Assembly (NCBI RefSeq): GCF_000720925.1
Contig: NZ_JOEE01000004.1
Coordinates: 372,001-436,000 of the forward strand
Direction: 5' to 3'
Length of the DNA stretch: 64,000 bases
From: Phycicoccus jejuensis
Lineage (GTDB): Bacteria > Actinomycetota > Actinomycetes > Actinomycetales > Dermatophilaceae
Within the stretch, counting starts at the first letter, position 1. The number at the start of each line of letters is the position of its first letter. A program made the position numbers and the translations under genes. This document shows positions 50,580 through 59,370 of the stretch, piece by piece. The notes below the pieces were generated by a model, which was given only the letters and a program-made list of their open reading frames with translations, ran no database searches and had not been told where the DNA came from.

Positions 50580-51164
50580 ATGACGAGGGGATCGCGCTGG
50601 GTCGTCGCGGGGGCGGCGCTTGGGTCGGTGCTGCTCGCGGGGTGCGACTCCTCCGGCGGTGACGAGCCGTCGCCCTCGCCGACGCCGAGCGCGACGTCGG
50701 CGAGCCCGAGCGCGTCCCCGTCGTCGAGCCCCACTCCCTCGCCCAGCGCGAGTGGTCCCGAGATCCCGGCCGCTGCGCGGGAGCAGACCCCCGCCGGCGC
50801 CGAGGCGCTCCTGCGTCACTATCTAGATGCTTCAAGTACAGCCTGGATGACGCCCGACCCGGCGGTTCTGGATGGACTCGCCACGAAACAGTGCGTCACC
50901 TGCCAGAACCTTCAGAGTGAGGCAGCGGACTTGAAAGCGAAGGGTCGTCGCTACACAACGCCCCCCATCAAGCTGGTCCAAGTCAAACGTCTCAGCGCGA
51001 GCGACGCTCAAGTCGTTTTTGAGCTCCGCCTAGAGCAGCCAGCGTCCGACATCGTCGACGCCTCAGGCGCGGTTGTGGATCGGCAAGCGGCCGAAACGCT
51101 GAAGAGGGCCGCTCGAGTTGTGTGGCAGGAGGGGCGGTGGCTCGTCGACGGCATATCGCAGTAG
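50580..51164 (+). CDS. Lipoprotein, DUF6318-like
   Basis: 194 residues from ATG 50580, with GGAGAGGCAGG upstream. Signal peptide with lipobox LLAGC (Cys22), a long Ser/Pro/Thr spacer, then a compact domain beginning GAEALLRHYLDASSTAW with CVTCQNLQ, which resembles the DUF6318 group of actinobacterial lipoproteins (moderate confidence). Base composition falls sharply around 50820: the last 115 codons use many A/T third positions, unlike the 5' part. It overlaps the following gene by 43 bp in another frame. Confidence 0.75.
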   Translation: MTRGSRWVVAGAALGSVLLAGCDSSGGDEPSPSPTPSATSASPSASPSSSPTPSPSASGPEIPAAAREQTPAGAEALLRHYLDASSTAWMTPDPAVLDGLATKQCVTCQNLQSEAADLKAKGRRYTTPPIKLVQVKRLSASDAQVVFELRLEQPASDIVDASGAVVDRQAAETLKRAARVVWQEGRWLVDGISQ

Positions 51165-52024
51165 TCACGCTTACCGCGGCCATGTCCGGAATGGCAGTGC
51201 CCATTGCCTCGGCGGCGGACGGTTGGGGTGGGCAGACCGGAGACACGAATGTTCGGGTCAACCTGTTCCGGACCGACCTCGAGAGGATCGCAAGCCAGCA
51301 GTTGCCTGGCTCGGACGGTCCAAAGTTTGAGTACGGACTCGCCTCTGTCTGCGGTCAGTTGGAGCCAGGAGCTGACGGGTCGGACAACCTATGCGGTGCA
51401 TCCTTCATCGCCTGCTCCGAAACTAACCCGGAGGTAGGCGCCGGCCCCGCAATGTTCGTCTGGCGACGTACTGCGGCCGCGAACGGATCGCCGGCCTCAC
51501 AGTGGGAGTCACTGGGGGTTACCTGCCTGCCGCAAATGGTGCCCGGGGCGTCACCTGCACTGACAATGGCGATGATCCAAAGGGCGTTCCGGGACACCGA
51601 CTTCACGAAGCCGACGGTCAACATCCAGCCGGAGGGTGACGTCACCCTCGTCAACCTGCCGACGTTCTTCGAGGTGCAGTTCCCCGAAGTAGGGTTCGGG
51701 CCCGACGAGGTCGACCGTCCGGACCCGGCGACGCTGCTCGGTCACGAGGTCGAGATCCGGCCACGCCTGGAGTCGATCACCTACCACCTGGGGGAGCGGG
51801 CGGTCGGTCCGACGAAGGACCTCGGTGGGCCCTACCCCGACGGCACCGTCGTGCAGACCTACACCCGACCGGGCGAGCAGCAGGTCCGCGCCGACATCGT
51901 CTACTCGGGGCAGTTCCGCGTCGGGGGCAGCGGGTGGATCGACATCCCCGGCACGGTCGAGCTGCAAGGAACGCCGGTGACCCTCACCGTGCGCGAGGCC
52001 AAGGCCCGCCTCTACTCGAACTGA
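51122..52024 (+). CDS. Secreted hypothetical protein (300 aa)
   Basis: 300 residues from GTG 51122; GTG 51137 with AGGAGGGG upstream is an alternative. The signal peptide (RRRHIAVVTLTAAMSGMAVPIASA) is followed by a domain with four Cys (SVCGQ, NLCGASF, IACSE, VTCLP) and a beta-rich C-terminal half (PPTFFEVQFP-type strands, VQTYTRPGEQQVRADIVYSG). Partner of the preceding lipoprotein by overlap. The first about 480 bp share the lower GC of the lipoprotein's 3' end, while the part after about 51600 returns to the usual very high GC. Function unknown. Confidence 0.72.
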   Translation: MAGGAVARRRHIAVVTLTAAMSGMAVPIASAADGWGGQTGDTNVRVNLFRTDLERIASQQLPGSDGPKFEYGLASVCGQLEPGADGSDNLCGASFIACSETNPEVGAGPAMFVWRRTAAANGSPASQWESLGVTCLPQMVPGASPALTMAMIQRAFRDTDFTKPTVNIQPEGDVTLVNLPTFFEVQFPEVGFGPDEVDRPDPATLLGHEVEIRPRLESITYHLGERAVGPTKDLGGPYPDGTVVQTYTRPGEQQVRADIVYSGQFRVGGSGWIDIPGTVELQGTPVTLTVREAKARLYSN

Positions 52025-52078
52025 CGACGCCCGCGTCCGTCCCGTCGTGAGTCGGCACCGGCTCGTCCGCTTCTCGTG

Positions 52079-52128
52079 GCGATCTGCGGGGGTCCGGGTG
52101 CGGTGGCACGGGGACCCCCGCAGATCGC
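52079..52128. terminator. Bidirectional terminator with a 17-bp perfect stem
   Basis: GCGATCTGCGGGGGTCC (52079-52095) and its exact complement (52112-52128) flank a 16-nt loop between converging genes. Confidence 0.75.
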
Positions 52129-52150
52129 GGGGAGGAGCGGGGAGGGGAGG

Positions 52151-53722
52151 TCAGGCGAAGAGCTTGGCCGCCGTGATGAGGGTCTGGACCACGCCGTAGG
52201 CGAGCAGCACGAGCACGACACCCCACGACAGGTACACCCGCAGCGAGCCGCCGCGCGCGGTCGAGCCCTCGGCCTCGTCGCCGGCGAAGTCCTCGGCTGC
52301 GGCGGCCGTCCGGCCCTCCGGCTCGTGGAACTTCGACGCCACCGGGCGCACCATGAGGTTGGCGAGGAACCCGACCGCCAGCACCCCGACCATCGTGAAG
52401 AGCGCGGGCCGGTAGTCCGCCGCCGTCAGCTTGCCGGGCGTGCCCGCGGCGTCGAGGAAGCCGTTGATGATGAGCGGACCGGCGACACCGGCCGCCGACC
52501 ACGCCGTGAGCAGCCGCCCGTGGATGGCGCCGACCTGGAAGGTGCCGAAGAGGTCGCGCAGGTAGGCCGGCACCGTCGCGAAGCCACCGCCGTAGAAGCT
52601 GATGATGATCGCCGCCACGAGCACGAAGATCGCCGTCGCGGTCGAACCGATCAGCGCGAGAACGAGGTAGAGGACGATGCCCACGCCGAGGTAGACCATG
52701 TAGATCGGCTTGCGACCGATCTTGTCGGAGGTCGTCGACCACACGAAGCGTCCGGCCATGTTGAAGAGCGACAGCAGCCCGACGAACCCGCCGGCCGCCG
52801 CGACCGCCACCGACGAGGTGCCGTCGGAGCCACGGAAGAAGTCCTGGATCATCGGCGCGGCCTGCTCGAGGATGCCGATGCCGGCGGTCACGTTGCAGAA
52901 GAGGACGACCCACAGCAGCCAGAACTGCGGCGTCTTGATGGCGTTGGCCGCCGACACGCTGCGGTCGGTGATGAGATCGCCCTTGTTGGACAGCGTCGAC
53001 GGGTCGAAGCCCTCGGGGGCCCACCCCGGTGCCGGCACACGGACGTTCGTGACGCCGATCATCATCACGAGGAAGTAGATGACCGCCAGGCTGACGAAGA
53101 GCCCCGTGAGGGCGGTGCCGTTCGCGAGCGACCCCGAGACCGACGGGTCGTAGTCGGCGTCGAAGAACGACATGAGCTGCCGGGACAGGGGCGACGCGAC
53201 CATGGCCCCGCCACCGAAGCCCATGATCGCCATACCGGTCGCGAGGCCCGGGCGGTCCGGGAACCACTTGATGAGCGTCGACACCGGCGAGATGTACCCG
53301 ATGCCCAGCCCGGTCCCGCCGATGACGCCGTAGCCGAGGTAGACCAGCCACAGCTGGGAGGTGGCCATCCCGACCGCGCCGACGAGGAAGCCGAGCGCCC
53401 AGGCGCAGGCGGCGGCGAACATCGCCTTGCGCGGCCCGACCCGGTCGACCCACGTGCCGAGCACCGCGGCCGAGAGCCCGAGCATGACGATGGCGATGGA
53501 GAAGACGAGCCCTACCGCGGTGAGCGAGCTGTCGAAGTGGGCGACCATCGACGCCTTGTAGACGCTCGTCGCGTAGACCTGCCCGATGCACAGGTGGATG
53601 GCCAGCGCCGCCGGCGGGATGAGCCAGCGGTTGTAGTCGCGGGGCGCGACCGTGTGGTGCCGGTCGAGCAGCGACAGCAGGCCGGACCCGGAGGGCCTGC
53701 TCTCGGTGGTGGTGGCGGACAT
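52151..53722 (-). CDS. MFS transporter, oxalate/formate antiporter-like (OFA) family
   Basis: 523 residues from ATG 53722. Twelve hydrophobic helices with MFS loop motifs (DRVGPRKAMFAAACAW between helices 2 and 3, SDKIGRKPIYMVY between 8 and 9) and the OFA-type start NRWLIPPAALAIHLCIGQVY. The extended central loop carries PGWAPEGFDPSTL, and the C-terminus has a last helix AYGVVQTLITAAKLF. The family exchanges small carboxylates; the substrate here is not evident. Confidence 0.9.
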   Translation of the reverse strand: MSATTTESRPSGSGLLSLLDRHHTVAPRDYNRWLIPPAALAIHLCIGQVYATSVYKASMVAHFDSSLTAVGLVFSIAIVMLGLSAAVLGTWVDRVGPRKAMFAAACAWALGFLVGAVGMATSQLWLVYLGYGVIGGTGLGIGYISPVSTLIKWFPDRPGLATGMAIMGFGGGAMVASPLSRQLMSFFDADYDPSVSGSLANGTALTGLFVSLAVIYFLVMMIGVTNVRVPAPGWAPEGFDPSTLSNKGDLITDRSVSAANAIKTPQFWLLWVVLFCNVTAGIGILEQAAPMIQDFFRGSDGTSSVAVAAAGGFVGLLSLFNMAGRFVWSTTSDKIGRKPIYMVYLGVGIVLYLVLALIGSTATAIFVLVAAIIISFYGGGFATVPAYLRDLFGTFQVGAIHGRLLTAWSAAGVAGPLIINGFLDAAGTPGKLTAADYRPALFTMVGVLAVGFLANLMVRPVASKFHEPEGRTAAAAEDFAGDEAEGSTARGGSLRVYLSWGVVLVLLAYGVVQTLITAAKLFA

Positions 53723-53971
53723 GGGTACCCCTTCCACTACTCCCGGCGCGACGTTGCGCCTCGGACGCTGACCCCTCGGCGCGCCGGTGACGAGACTAGG
53801 CAGGCGCGTGAGCGGCCGGGGCCGGAGCGACGCACCGATCCGGTCACCGTCCACAGGCCACACCGGGAGGGCGCGTCGTCCACAGGAGCGACGTCCGCCC
53901 GGGGTGGCGCGGCCATGCTGTCGGTGGCGCTGCCTAGGCTCGTCCCGACGAGATCGACCGAGGAGGTGGCG

Positions 53972-54667
53972 ATGGACCTGCAGCAGGCGCTGGCGATGGG
54001 GCGGCGGCTCGTCCGCGAGCACGGCCTGGACGGCTGGACCGTCGTCGCCGACCGCGCGAAGACGCGGGCCGGGGTGTGCCGCTTCGCCCGTCGGCAGATC
54101 GGCATCAGCGCGCCCCTCACCGGGCTGCACTCGGAGGAGGAGGTGCGCGACACGCTGCTGCACGAGATCGCGCACGCGCTCGTCGGGCCGCAGCACGGGC
54201 ACGACGAGGTGTGGCGCGCGACCGCCGTGCGCATCGGCTGCTCGGGGGAGCGGTGCGTCCCCGCCGACGCGCCGCGCGTCCCGGGTGACTGGGTCGGGCG
54301 CTGCCCGGCCGGCCACGAGCGCAGCCGCCACCGGGCCCCGACCCGCGTGATGTCCTGCGGTCGCTGCTCGCGCACCTTCGACGCGGCCCACCTCTTCACG
54401 TGGACCTACCGCGGCCGGCCGGCCCCGATGCCCCCGCGGTACGCGGCCGAGCTCGCCGAGCTGCGCCGGGCCTCGCTCGCGCCCCGGGTGGTCGCCGAGC
54501 CGCCGCGGGTCGGGGACGAGGTCGAGGTCTCGACCGGGCCCTGGGCCGGGCTGGTCGGCGAGGTCGAGCTGGTCGGGGCGGTGCGCTGTCAGGTGAGGGT
54601 GGGCGACGAGCTCGTCGGTCTGCCCCTCGACGCCGTGCGCCGGCTGCGGTCCGGACAGGTCGCCTGA
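53972..54667 (+). CDS. SprT-like zinc metalloprotease-domain protein
   Basis: 231 residues from ATG 53972, with GAGGAGGTGGCG upstream. The SprT-like domain has TLLHEIAHALVGPQHGHDEVW (zinc HExxH plus a third His) around 64-84. A zinc-ribbon-like part follows with GCSGERC, GRCPAGH and SCGRCSRTF, and the C-terminal segment GDEVEVSTGPWAGLVGEVEL resembles a KOW-type beta motif. SprT/Spartan relatives cleave proteins crosslinked to DNA; bacterial function is less defined. Upstream carries the GTCGTCCACAG word also found before comEA. Confidence 0.88.
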   Translation: MDLQQALAMGRRLVREHGLDGWTVVADRAKTRAGVCRFARRQIGISAPLTGLHSEEEVRDTLLHEIAHALVGPQHGHDEVWRATAVRIGCSGERCVPADAPRVPGDWVGRCPAGHERSRHRAPTRVMSCGRCSRTFDAAHLFTWTYRGRPAPMPPRYAAELAELRRASLAPRVVAEPPRVGDEVEVSTGPWAGLVGEVELVGAVRCQVRVGDELVGLPLDAVRRLRSGQVA

Positions 54668-54707
54668 CCTCAGGATTCGTCCGGTGACGACCTTCATGGC
54701 GGGCGGA

Positions 54708-54732
54708 GGTGGTCCGGCCGGGGGCGACCACC
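54708..54732. promoter_or_regulatory. Inverted repeat GGTGGTC-N11-GACCACC upstream of the patatin gene
   Basis: Perfect 7-bp arms ending directly at the GACAAT -10-like element. It may be an operator for the patatin gene or the terminator of the SprT-like gene. Confidence 0.4.
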
Positions 54733-54738
54733 GACAAT
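54733..54738 (+). promoter_or_regulatory. -10-like GACAAT before the patatin gene
   Basis: GACAAT ends 7 nt before GTG 54746, favouring that start over ATG 54737. Confidence 0.45.
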
Positions 54739-54745
54739 GGACGGC

Positions 54746-55735
54746 GTGAGCACCCACGAGGACGCGAGCGGGCCTGACCCGGACCCGGGACCGGGCCCGG
54801 ACCCCGTCGCGGACGACACGACCCGGCCGGCCCTCGAGGGGACGCACCGGGTCGCCGACCCGACGACCGGGGGCTTCGAGGAGTGGACGCCCCCGGCCGA
54901 CGGCGTCGAGCGTGCGCTCGTCCTCGCCGGCGGCGGCGCCACCGGCATCGCGTGGGAGGCCGGCATCGTCCTGGGCCTGCGCGACGGCGGCGTCGACGTC
55001 CGCACCGCCGACACGATGGTCGGCACGTCGGCCGGGTCGATCGTCGCGGCGCACCTGCGCCTCGGCACCGACGAGGACAGCGCGTTCGACCGCATCCGGG
55101 AGGGCGCTCCGCTGACGAGCTACGGCCGTCTCGGGCCGGCGGACGCCGGACGCTACGTCCGCTCCACCCTGAGCACCGACCGCCGCAGCGGCCGGGCCGT
55201 CGTCGCCCGGGCCGCGCTCGAGGCCGCCACCCCGACCGAGGAGGAGTGGCTCGGGACCGTCGGGCTGGGCCTCGTCGGCCAGGACTGGCCGGAGGGCCGG
55301 CTGCTCGTCACCGCGGTCGACGCCGAGACCGGCACCTCGGTCGTCTTCGACGGCCGCGGGGGAGTACCGCTGGAGCGAGCCGTCGCCGCGAGCTGCGCCG
55401 TGCCCGGCGTGTTCCCGGCCGTCGAGGTCGCTGGACGGCGCTACGTCGACGGCGGTCTGCGCAGCATCGCGAACGTCGACCTCGCGCGTGGGCACCGGCG
55501 CATCCTCGTCCTCTCGCCGTACCCGGTCGGCCCGCACCTGCGCGACCTCCCGCGGATGCAGCTGCGCGCCCTCAAGGCCGAGAGCCGCACCGCGATCGTC
55601 GTCCCCGACGCCCGTGACCTCTGGGCGATGGGCGCCAACCCGCTGGACATGACGCGCGGCGCCGAGACCTTCGAGGCGGCCCGCGCCCACGGGACCCGCA
55701 TCGCCCCGCGGATCGCCGAGGTCTGGGACGCCTGA
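54746..55735 (+). CDS. Patatin-like phospholipase
   Basis: 329 residues from GTG 54746 (ATG 54737 is possible). An acidic, Asp/Pro-rich N-terminus of about 45 residues, then the oxyanion-hole loop LAGGGATGIAWEAGI, nucleophile Ser in MVGTSAGSIVAA and catalytic Asp in YVDGGLRSIANVD, the Ser-Asp dyad of bacterial patatins. It hydrolyses lipid ester bonds in the cytoplasm or at the membrane. No secretion signal. Monocistronic. Confidence 0.92.
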   Translation: MSTHEDASGPDPDPGPGPDPVADDTTRPALEGTHRVADPTTGGFEEWTPPADGVERALVLAGGGATGIAWEAGIVLGLRDGGVDVRTADTMVGTSAGSIVAAHLRLGTDEDSAFDRIREGAPLTSYGRLGPADAGRYVRSTLSTDRRSGRAVVARAALEAATPTEEEWLGTVGLGLVGQDWPEGRLLVTAVDAETGTSVVFDGRGGVPLERAVAASCAVPGVFPAVEVAGRRYVDGGLRSIANVDLARGHRRILVLSPYPVGPHLRDLPRMQLRALKAESRTAIVVPDARDLWAMGANPLDMTRGAETFEAARAHGTRIAPRIAEVWDA

Positions 55736-55796
55736 GCGCGGCACGGCCGACGCGCGAGGTATCAGCGCGGCCCCCGCGCGCCTCCTGACCGGCGAG

Positions 55797-55819
55797 GGGC
55801 GACCGACCCCGGGTCGCCC
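55797..55819. terminator. Small hairpin between the patatin gene and the membrane protein gene
   Basis: GGGCGACC and GGTCGCCC form an 8-bp stem around 7 nt, 21 bp before the next ATG. It could be a terminator or a leader hairpin. Confidence 0.4.
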
Positions 55820-55839
55820 ACCACGCCCCGGAGACCGCC

Positions 55840-56223
55840 ATGCCCACGATCCGCTCCGTCCCGTTGCTCCCCGTCCCCGACTCGTGGCCGCTGCCGGTCG
55901 TCGCGCTCGCCGCGATGGCCGTGCTCGCCGGCCTCGACCTGCTCGGGGCGGTCGCCGCCAAGCACTGGGCCGAGGACGGCAGCGCCGTCGCGCTCGTCGG
56001 CGGTGTGCTCGCCTTCGTCGTCCTCTTCTGGGTCTACGCCTCGTCGCTGCGCTACGCCGAGCTCGCGGTCGTGACGATGGGCTGGATCGTCCTGCTCCAG
56101 GTCGGCATCCTCCTCGTCGACCGGCTGCACTTCGGCACCTCGCTGCCCGCGGACAAGCTCGCCGCCGTCGTCGTCGCGCTGGCCGCCTCGGTCTACCTCG
56201 TCGTCGCGCCCGGGACGGTGTGA
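55840..56223 (+). CDS. Small four-helix membrane protein (127 aa)
   Basis: 127 residues, four hydrophobic helices (VVALAAMAVLAGLDLLGAVA, ALVGGVLAFVVLFWVYASSL, AELAVVTMGWIVLLQVGILL, LAAVVVALAASVYLVVA) spaced as in small multidrug resistance-like or EmrE-related proteins, but key SMR residues such as the helix-1 Glu are absent. CCGGAGACCGCC precedes the ATG. Function unknown. Confidence 0.72.
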   Translation: MPTIRSVPLLPVPDSWPLPVVALAAMAVLAGLDLLGAVAAKHWAEDGSAVALVGGVLAFVVLFWVYASSLRYAELAVVTMGWIVLLQVGILLVDRLHFGTSLPADKLAAVVVALAASVYLVVAPGTV

Positions 56224-56299
56224 GCCCGCCGACGTCCGCGCCCGCCTCCCGGCCCCCACCCGGCGGCGTCGCTAGGGTCGGGGTGAAGGAGGTTCGACG

Positions 56300-57517
56300 A
56301 TGACGTCAGACCGCACCCCGCTCGACTCGGGCGCGCACATCGCCCTCACCGAGCGCTACGCCGCGCACAACTACCACCCGCTGCCCGTCGTGCTGGCCCA
56401 CGGCGAGGGGGCCTGGGTGACCGACGTGGAGGGCCGGCGCTACCTCGACTGCCTGGCCGGCTACTCGGCGCTCAACTTCGGCCACGGCCACCCCCGGCTG
56501 CGGGCCCGCGCCCACGCCCAGCTCGACCGGCTCACGCTGACCAGCCGGGCCTTCCTCAACGACCGGCTCGGGCCGTTCGCACAGGAGCTCGCGGCGCTGA
56601 CCGGTCACGAGGTCGTCCTGCCGATGAACACCGGCGCCGAGGCCGTCGAGACCGCGATCAAGGTCGCGCGCAAGTGGGGCTACCGGGTCAAGGGCGTCCC
56701 CGAGGACACCGCGAGCATCGTCGTCATGGAGGGCAACTTCCACGGACGCACCACGACCATCGTCAGCTTCTCGGACGACAAGGTCGCGCGCGACGAGTAC
56801 GGCCCCTACACACCGGGGTTCCGCACGGTGCGGTACGGCGACGTCGACGCCCTGCGCGCGGCCGTCGACGACACGACGGTCGCGGTCCTCCTGGAGCCCA
56901 TCCAGGGCGAGGGCGGCGTCGTCATCCCGCCGGAGGGGTACCTGCGCGCGGTCCGCGAGGTCTGCGACACCGCCAGCGCCCTCATGGTGGCCGACGAGGT
57001 CCAGTCCGGCCTCGCACGCACCGGTCGCACCTTCGCGTGCGAGCACGAGGACGTCCGTCCCGACGTCTACGTCCTCGGCAAGGCGCTCGGCGGCGGCCTC
57101 TACCCGGTGTCCGCGATCACCGCCGACCACGCCGTGCTCGACGTCGTCACCCCCGGCTCGCACGGCTCGACCTTCGGCGGCAACCCGATGGGCGCGGCGA
57201 TCGGGCACGAGGTCTGCCTCATGCTCGCCGAGGGGGAGTTCCAGTCGCGCGCAACCCGGCTGGGTGCGGTCCTGGAGGAGGGCCTGCGCCCGTTCGTCGG
57301 CCGGGGCCTCGACGGCCTGCGGGTGCGCGGCCTGTGGGCCGGGCTCGACGTCTCGCCGGGCGGCCCCTCCGGGCGCGAGCTGTGCGAGCGGCTGCTGGCC
57401 CGCGGCGTCCTCGCCAAGGACACGCACGGCTCGACCATCCGGCTCGCGCCGCCGCTCGTCGTCACCGAGGACGCGGTGCAGCTGCTCGTCGAGGCCGTCG
57501 GCGCCTCCCTCGGCTGA
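56300..57517 (+). CDS. rocD: Ornithine-oxo-acid transaminase
   Basis: 405 residues, class III PLP aminotransferase converting ornithine and 2-oxoglutarate to glutamate semialdehyde. RocD signatures are YHPLPVVLAHGEGAWVTDVE and LNFGHGHPR near the start, PMNTGAEAVETAIKVARKWG, GNFHGRTTTIVSFS, and the PLP Lys in YVLGKALGGGLYPVSA near residue 260. ATG 56300 follows GAAGGAGG. A TAGGGT element about 22 bp upstream gives a short 5' leader. No arginase or proline genes are adjacent. Confidence 0.94.
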   Translation: MTSDRTPLDSGAHIALTERYAAHNYHPLPVVLAHGEGAWVTDVEGRRYLDCLAGYSALNFGHGHPRLRARAHAQLDRLTLTSRAFLNDRLGPFAQELAALTGHEVVLPMNTGAEAVETAIKVARKWGYRVKGVPEDTASIVVMEGNFHGRTTTIVSFSDDKVARDEYGPYTPGFRTVRYGDVDALRAAVDDTTVAVLLEPIQGEGGVVIPPEGYLRAVREVCDTASALMVADEVQSGLARTGRTFACEHEDVRPDVYVLGKALGGGLYPVSAITADHAVLDVVTPGSHGSTFGGNPMGAAIGHEVCLMLAEGEFQSRATRLGAVLEEGLRPFVGRGLDGLRVRGLWAGLDVSPGGPSGRELCERLLARGVLAKDTHGSTIRLAPPLVVTEDAVQLLVEAVGASLG

Positions 57518-57542
57518 CCGAGCCGAGAGCACCGACCCGGGC

Positions 57543-58448
57543 TCAGGAGCCGGCGCGCACCTCGGCCGCCCGGGCCGCGTTCTGCGCGATGGCGTCGACG
57601 ATCTCGACCCGGCGGGAGCGCGGCAGGTCGTGCCCCATGTCGGGGAACATAAGCAGCCGCGAGCCCGGCACGGCCTGCGCGGTCGCGATGCCGCCGCTCG
57701 GCTGCACGAGGCGGTCGGCGAGGCCGTGGACGACGAGCGTCGGCACGTCGACCTCGTGCAGGCGCTCGGTGCGGTCGGGACTGTCGAGGATGGCCAGCAG
57801 CTGGCGGACCGTGCCGATCGGGCTGACGCTGCGCCGCACCGCGGCCCGCACCTGCGCCGTCATCTCCTCCTCGTCGAACAGCGGCCCGGCGATGACGCGC
57901 CAGCCCTCGACCCCGAGGCGCACCGCCTCCTCCTCGTCCGTGGGCCGCGGCTGCGTGAAGGACATCGCCATCGTCGGCAGCAGCCGCGGGTGGACGCGCC
58001 CGTGCCGGCGGCTGCCGGTGTTGGACATGATCGAGGTGAGGCTGAGGACCCGCTCGGGGTGGTCGATCGTCAGCTGCTGCGCGATCATCCCACCCATCGA
58101 GGCGCCGACGACGTGCGCCGCCGCGATGCCGAGGTGGTCGAGGAGCGCGGCCGCGTCGTCGGCCATGTCGGCGAGCAGGTAGTCGGCCCCGCCGGAGCCC
58201 GGGCGCAGGAAGCTGCGGACGACCGCCGAGCGCGCCGGCGGAGGGCCCGGGGTGAAGCTCGACAGGCCGATGTCGCGGTTGTCGTGCCGCACGACCCGGA
58301 AGCCGCGCGCCACGAGGCCGTCGACGAGGTCCTGCGGCCAGCCCACGAGCTGCGTCCCGAGACCCATGACGAGGAGCATCGGCACCCCGTCGTCGGGCCC
58401 GTCGACCTCGTAGGCGATCTCCACGTCACCGAGCTGCGCCGTTGCCAT
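57543..58448 (-). CDS. Alpha/beta-fold hydrolase
   Basis: 301 residues from ATG 58448, fixed by a -10 element 6 nt upstream. Nucleophile elbow GASMGGMIAQ near residue 111, oxyanion-strand LLVMGLGTQLVGWP, acid Asp in LVVHGLADRLVQP and catalytic His in FPDMGHDLPRSR form a complete Ser-Asp-His triad. The lid-like region between is long (about 90 residues). It resembles esterase or aromatic-pathway hydrolases; the substrate is unknown. Converges with rocD. Confidence 0.9.
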   Translation of the reverse strand: MATAQLGDVEIAYEVDGPDDGVPMLLVMGLGTQLVGWPQDLVDGLVARGFRVVRHDNRDIGLSSFTPGPPPARSAVVRSFLRPGSGGADYLLADMADDAAALLDHLGIAAAHVVGASMGGMIAQQLTIDHPERVLSLTSIMSNTGSRRHGRVHPRLLPTMAMSFTQPRPTDEEEAVRLGVEGWRVIAGPLFDEEEMTAQVRAAVRRSVSPIGTVRQLLAILDSPDRTERLHEVDVPTLVVHGLADRLVQPSGGIATAQAVPGSRLLMFPDMGHDLPRSRRVEIVDAIAQNAARAAEVRAGS

Positions 58449-58454
58449 GTCCGC

Positions 58455-58460
58455 AGTGTC
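58455..58460 (-). promoter_or_regulatory. -10 element GACACT before the hydrolase
   Basis: GACACT on the minus strand ends 6 nt before ATG 58448. Confidence 0.5.
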
Positions 58461-58517
58461 GCACCCCGACCCGGGCGCCGGCACGGGCACCCGCGCCGTC
58501 GTGGATGGCGGCCCGTC

Positions 58518-58523
58518 TAGCAT
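58518..58523 (+). promoter_or_regulatory. -10 element TAGCAT before the membrane pair
   Basis: TAGCAT ends 6 nt before GTG 58530, predicting a leaderless mRNA. Confidence 0.6.
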
Positions 58524-58529
58524 GAGCCG

Positions 58530-58892
58530 GTGATCGCAGCGCTGACGTACGTCGTCGTGGGCCTCTCGGTGGTCCTCTGCGGCGCGGCGGTCGTCTACGC
58601 CGTCCGGGACCGCCTCATCGACGACCTGCTCCTCGGGATCGCGGGGCTGCTCGAGCTCGCGCTGCTCGTCGTGCTCGTCGGGGGGCTCGTCGGCAGCGGG
58701 CACGTCACCGACTCGGCCGAGCGGGCGACGTTCATCGCCTACCTCGTGAGCCTGCCGGTGATCCCGCCGGGCACGGCGTTCCTCGCCATCAAGGAGAAGT
58801 CCCGCTGGGCCATGGGCTCGATCGCGGTCGGCGCGTTCGCCGTCGGCGTCATGTCCGCCCGGCTCGCCCAGATCTGGATGTCCTATGACTGA
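58530..58892 (+). CDS. Small membrane protein (120 aa), first of a pair
   Basis: 120 residues, about four membrane helices (ALTYVVVGLSVVLCGAAVVY, LLLGIAGLLELALLVVLVGG, IAYLVSLPVIPPGTAFLAI, GSIAVGAFAVGVMSARL). The short loop YAVRDRLIDDLL and the exposed AIKEKSRWAMG are the most polar parts. Overlaps the next gene by 8 bp, so the two are coupled. The family is not firmly recognised. Confidence 0.75.
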   Translation: MIAALTYVVVGLSVVLCGAAVVYAVRDRLIDDLLLGIAGLLELALLVVLVGGLVGSGHVTDSAERATFIAYLVSLPVIPPGTAFLAIKEKSRWAMGSIAVGAFAVGVMSARLAQIWMSYD

Positions 58893-59343
58893 CCCCGTCC
58901 TGCGCGACCGCCGGGCCCTCGGCGGCCCCGGCGTGCTGCTCGTCGTCGTCTACGGCGTGCTGGCGCTCGCCGCCACCGGGCGCTCGGTGCTCCAGATCTC
59001 GGAGTACTTCGACCGTGCCCCGCTGGCCTACGTCCTGTCGGCACTCGCGGCCGTCGTCTACCTGCTCGCGACGTGGTGCCTCGCCCGCGGTGGTCGCTGG
59101 GTGCGCGTCGGCATCGTCGCGTGCGCGGTCGAGCTCGCCGGCGTGCTGCTCGTCGGGCTCGCGTCCTACCTCGACCCCTCGGCCTTCCCCGACAAGACCG
59201 TCTGGTCGCACTTCGGCCAGGGCTACGGGTTCGTGCCGCTCGTCCTGCCGGTGCTCGGCCTGCTGTGGTTCCGCCGCGTCGAGCGCGGCGCCCGGGCCGA
59301 CGCGGCCGTCCACGAGCAGGACGTCGCCCCGACCTCCGACTGA
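58885..59343 (+). CDS. Small membrane protein (152 aa), second of a pair
   Basis: 152 residues, about four helices (GVLLVVVYGVLALAATGRSV, YVLSALAAVVYLLATWCLA, VGIVACAVELAGVLLVGLAS, FVPLVLPVLGLLWF) with a short acidic C-terminal tail. The segment SYLDPSAFPDKTVWSHFGQGYG lies between helices 3 and 4 and is probably extracellular. The 8-bp overlap with the upstream gene suggests a two-protein membrane unit. Function unknown. Confidence 0.75.
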   Translation: MTDPVLRDRRALGGPGVLLVVVYGVLALAATGRSVLQISEYFDRAPLAYVLSALAAVVYLLATWCLARGGRWVRVGIVACAVELAGVLLVGLASYLDPSAFPDKTVWSHFGQGYGFVPLVLPVLGLLWFRRVERGARADAAVHEQDVAPTSD

Positions 59344-59370
59344 GCCGATGGCCGGGGCGACGTCGGCGCC

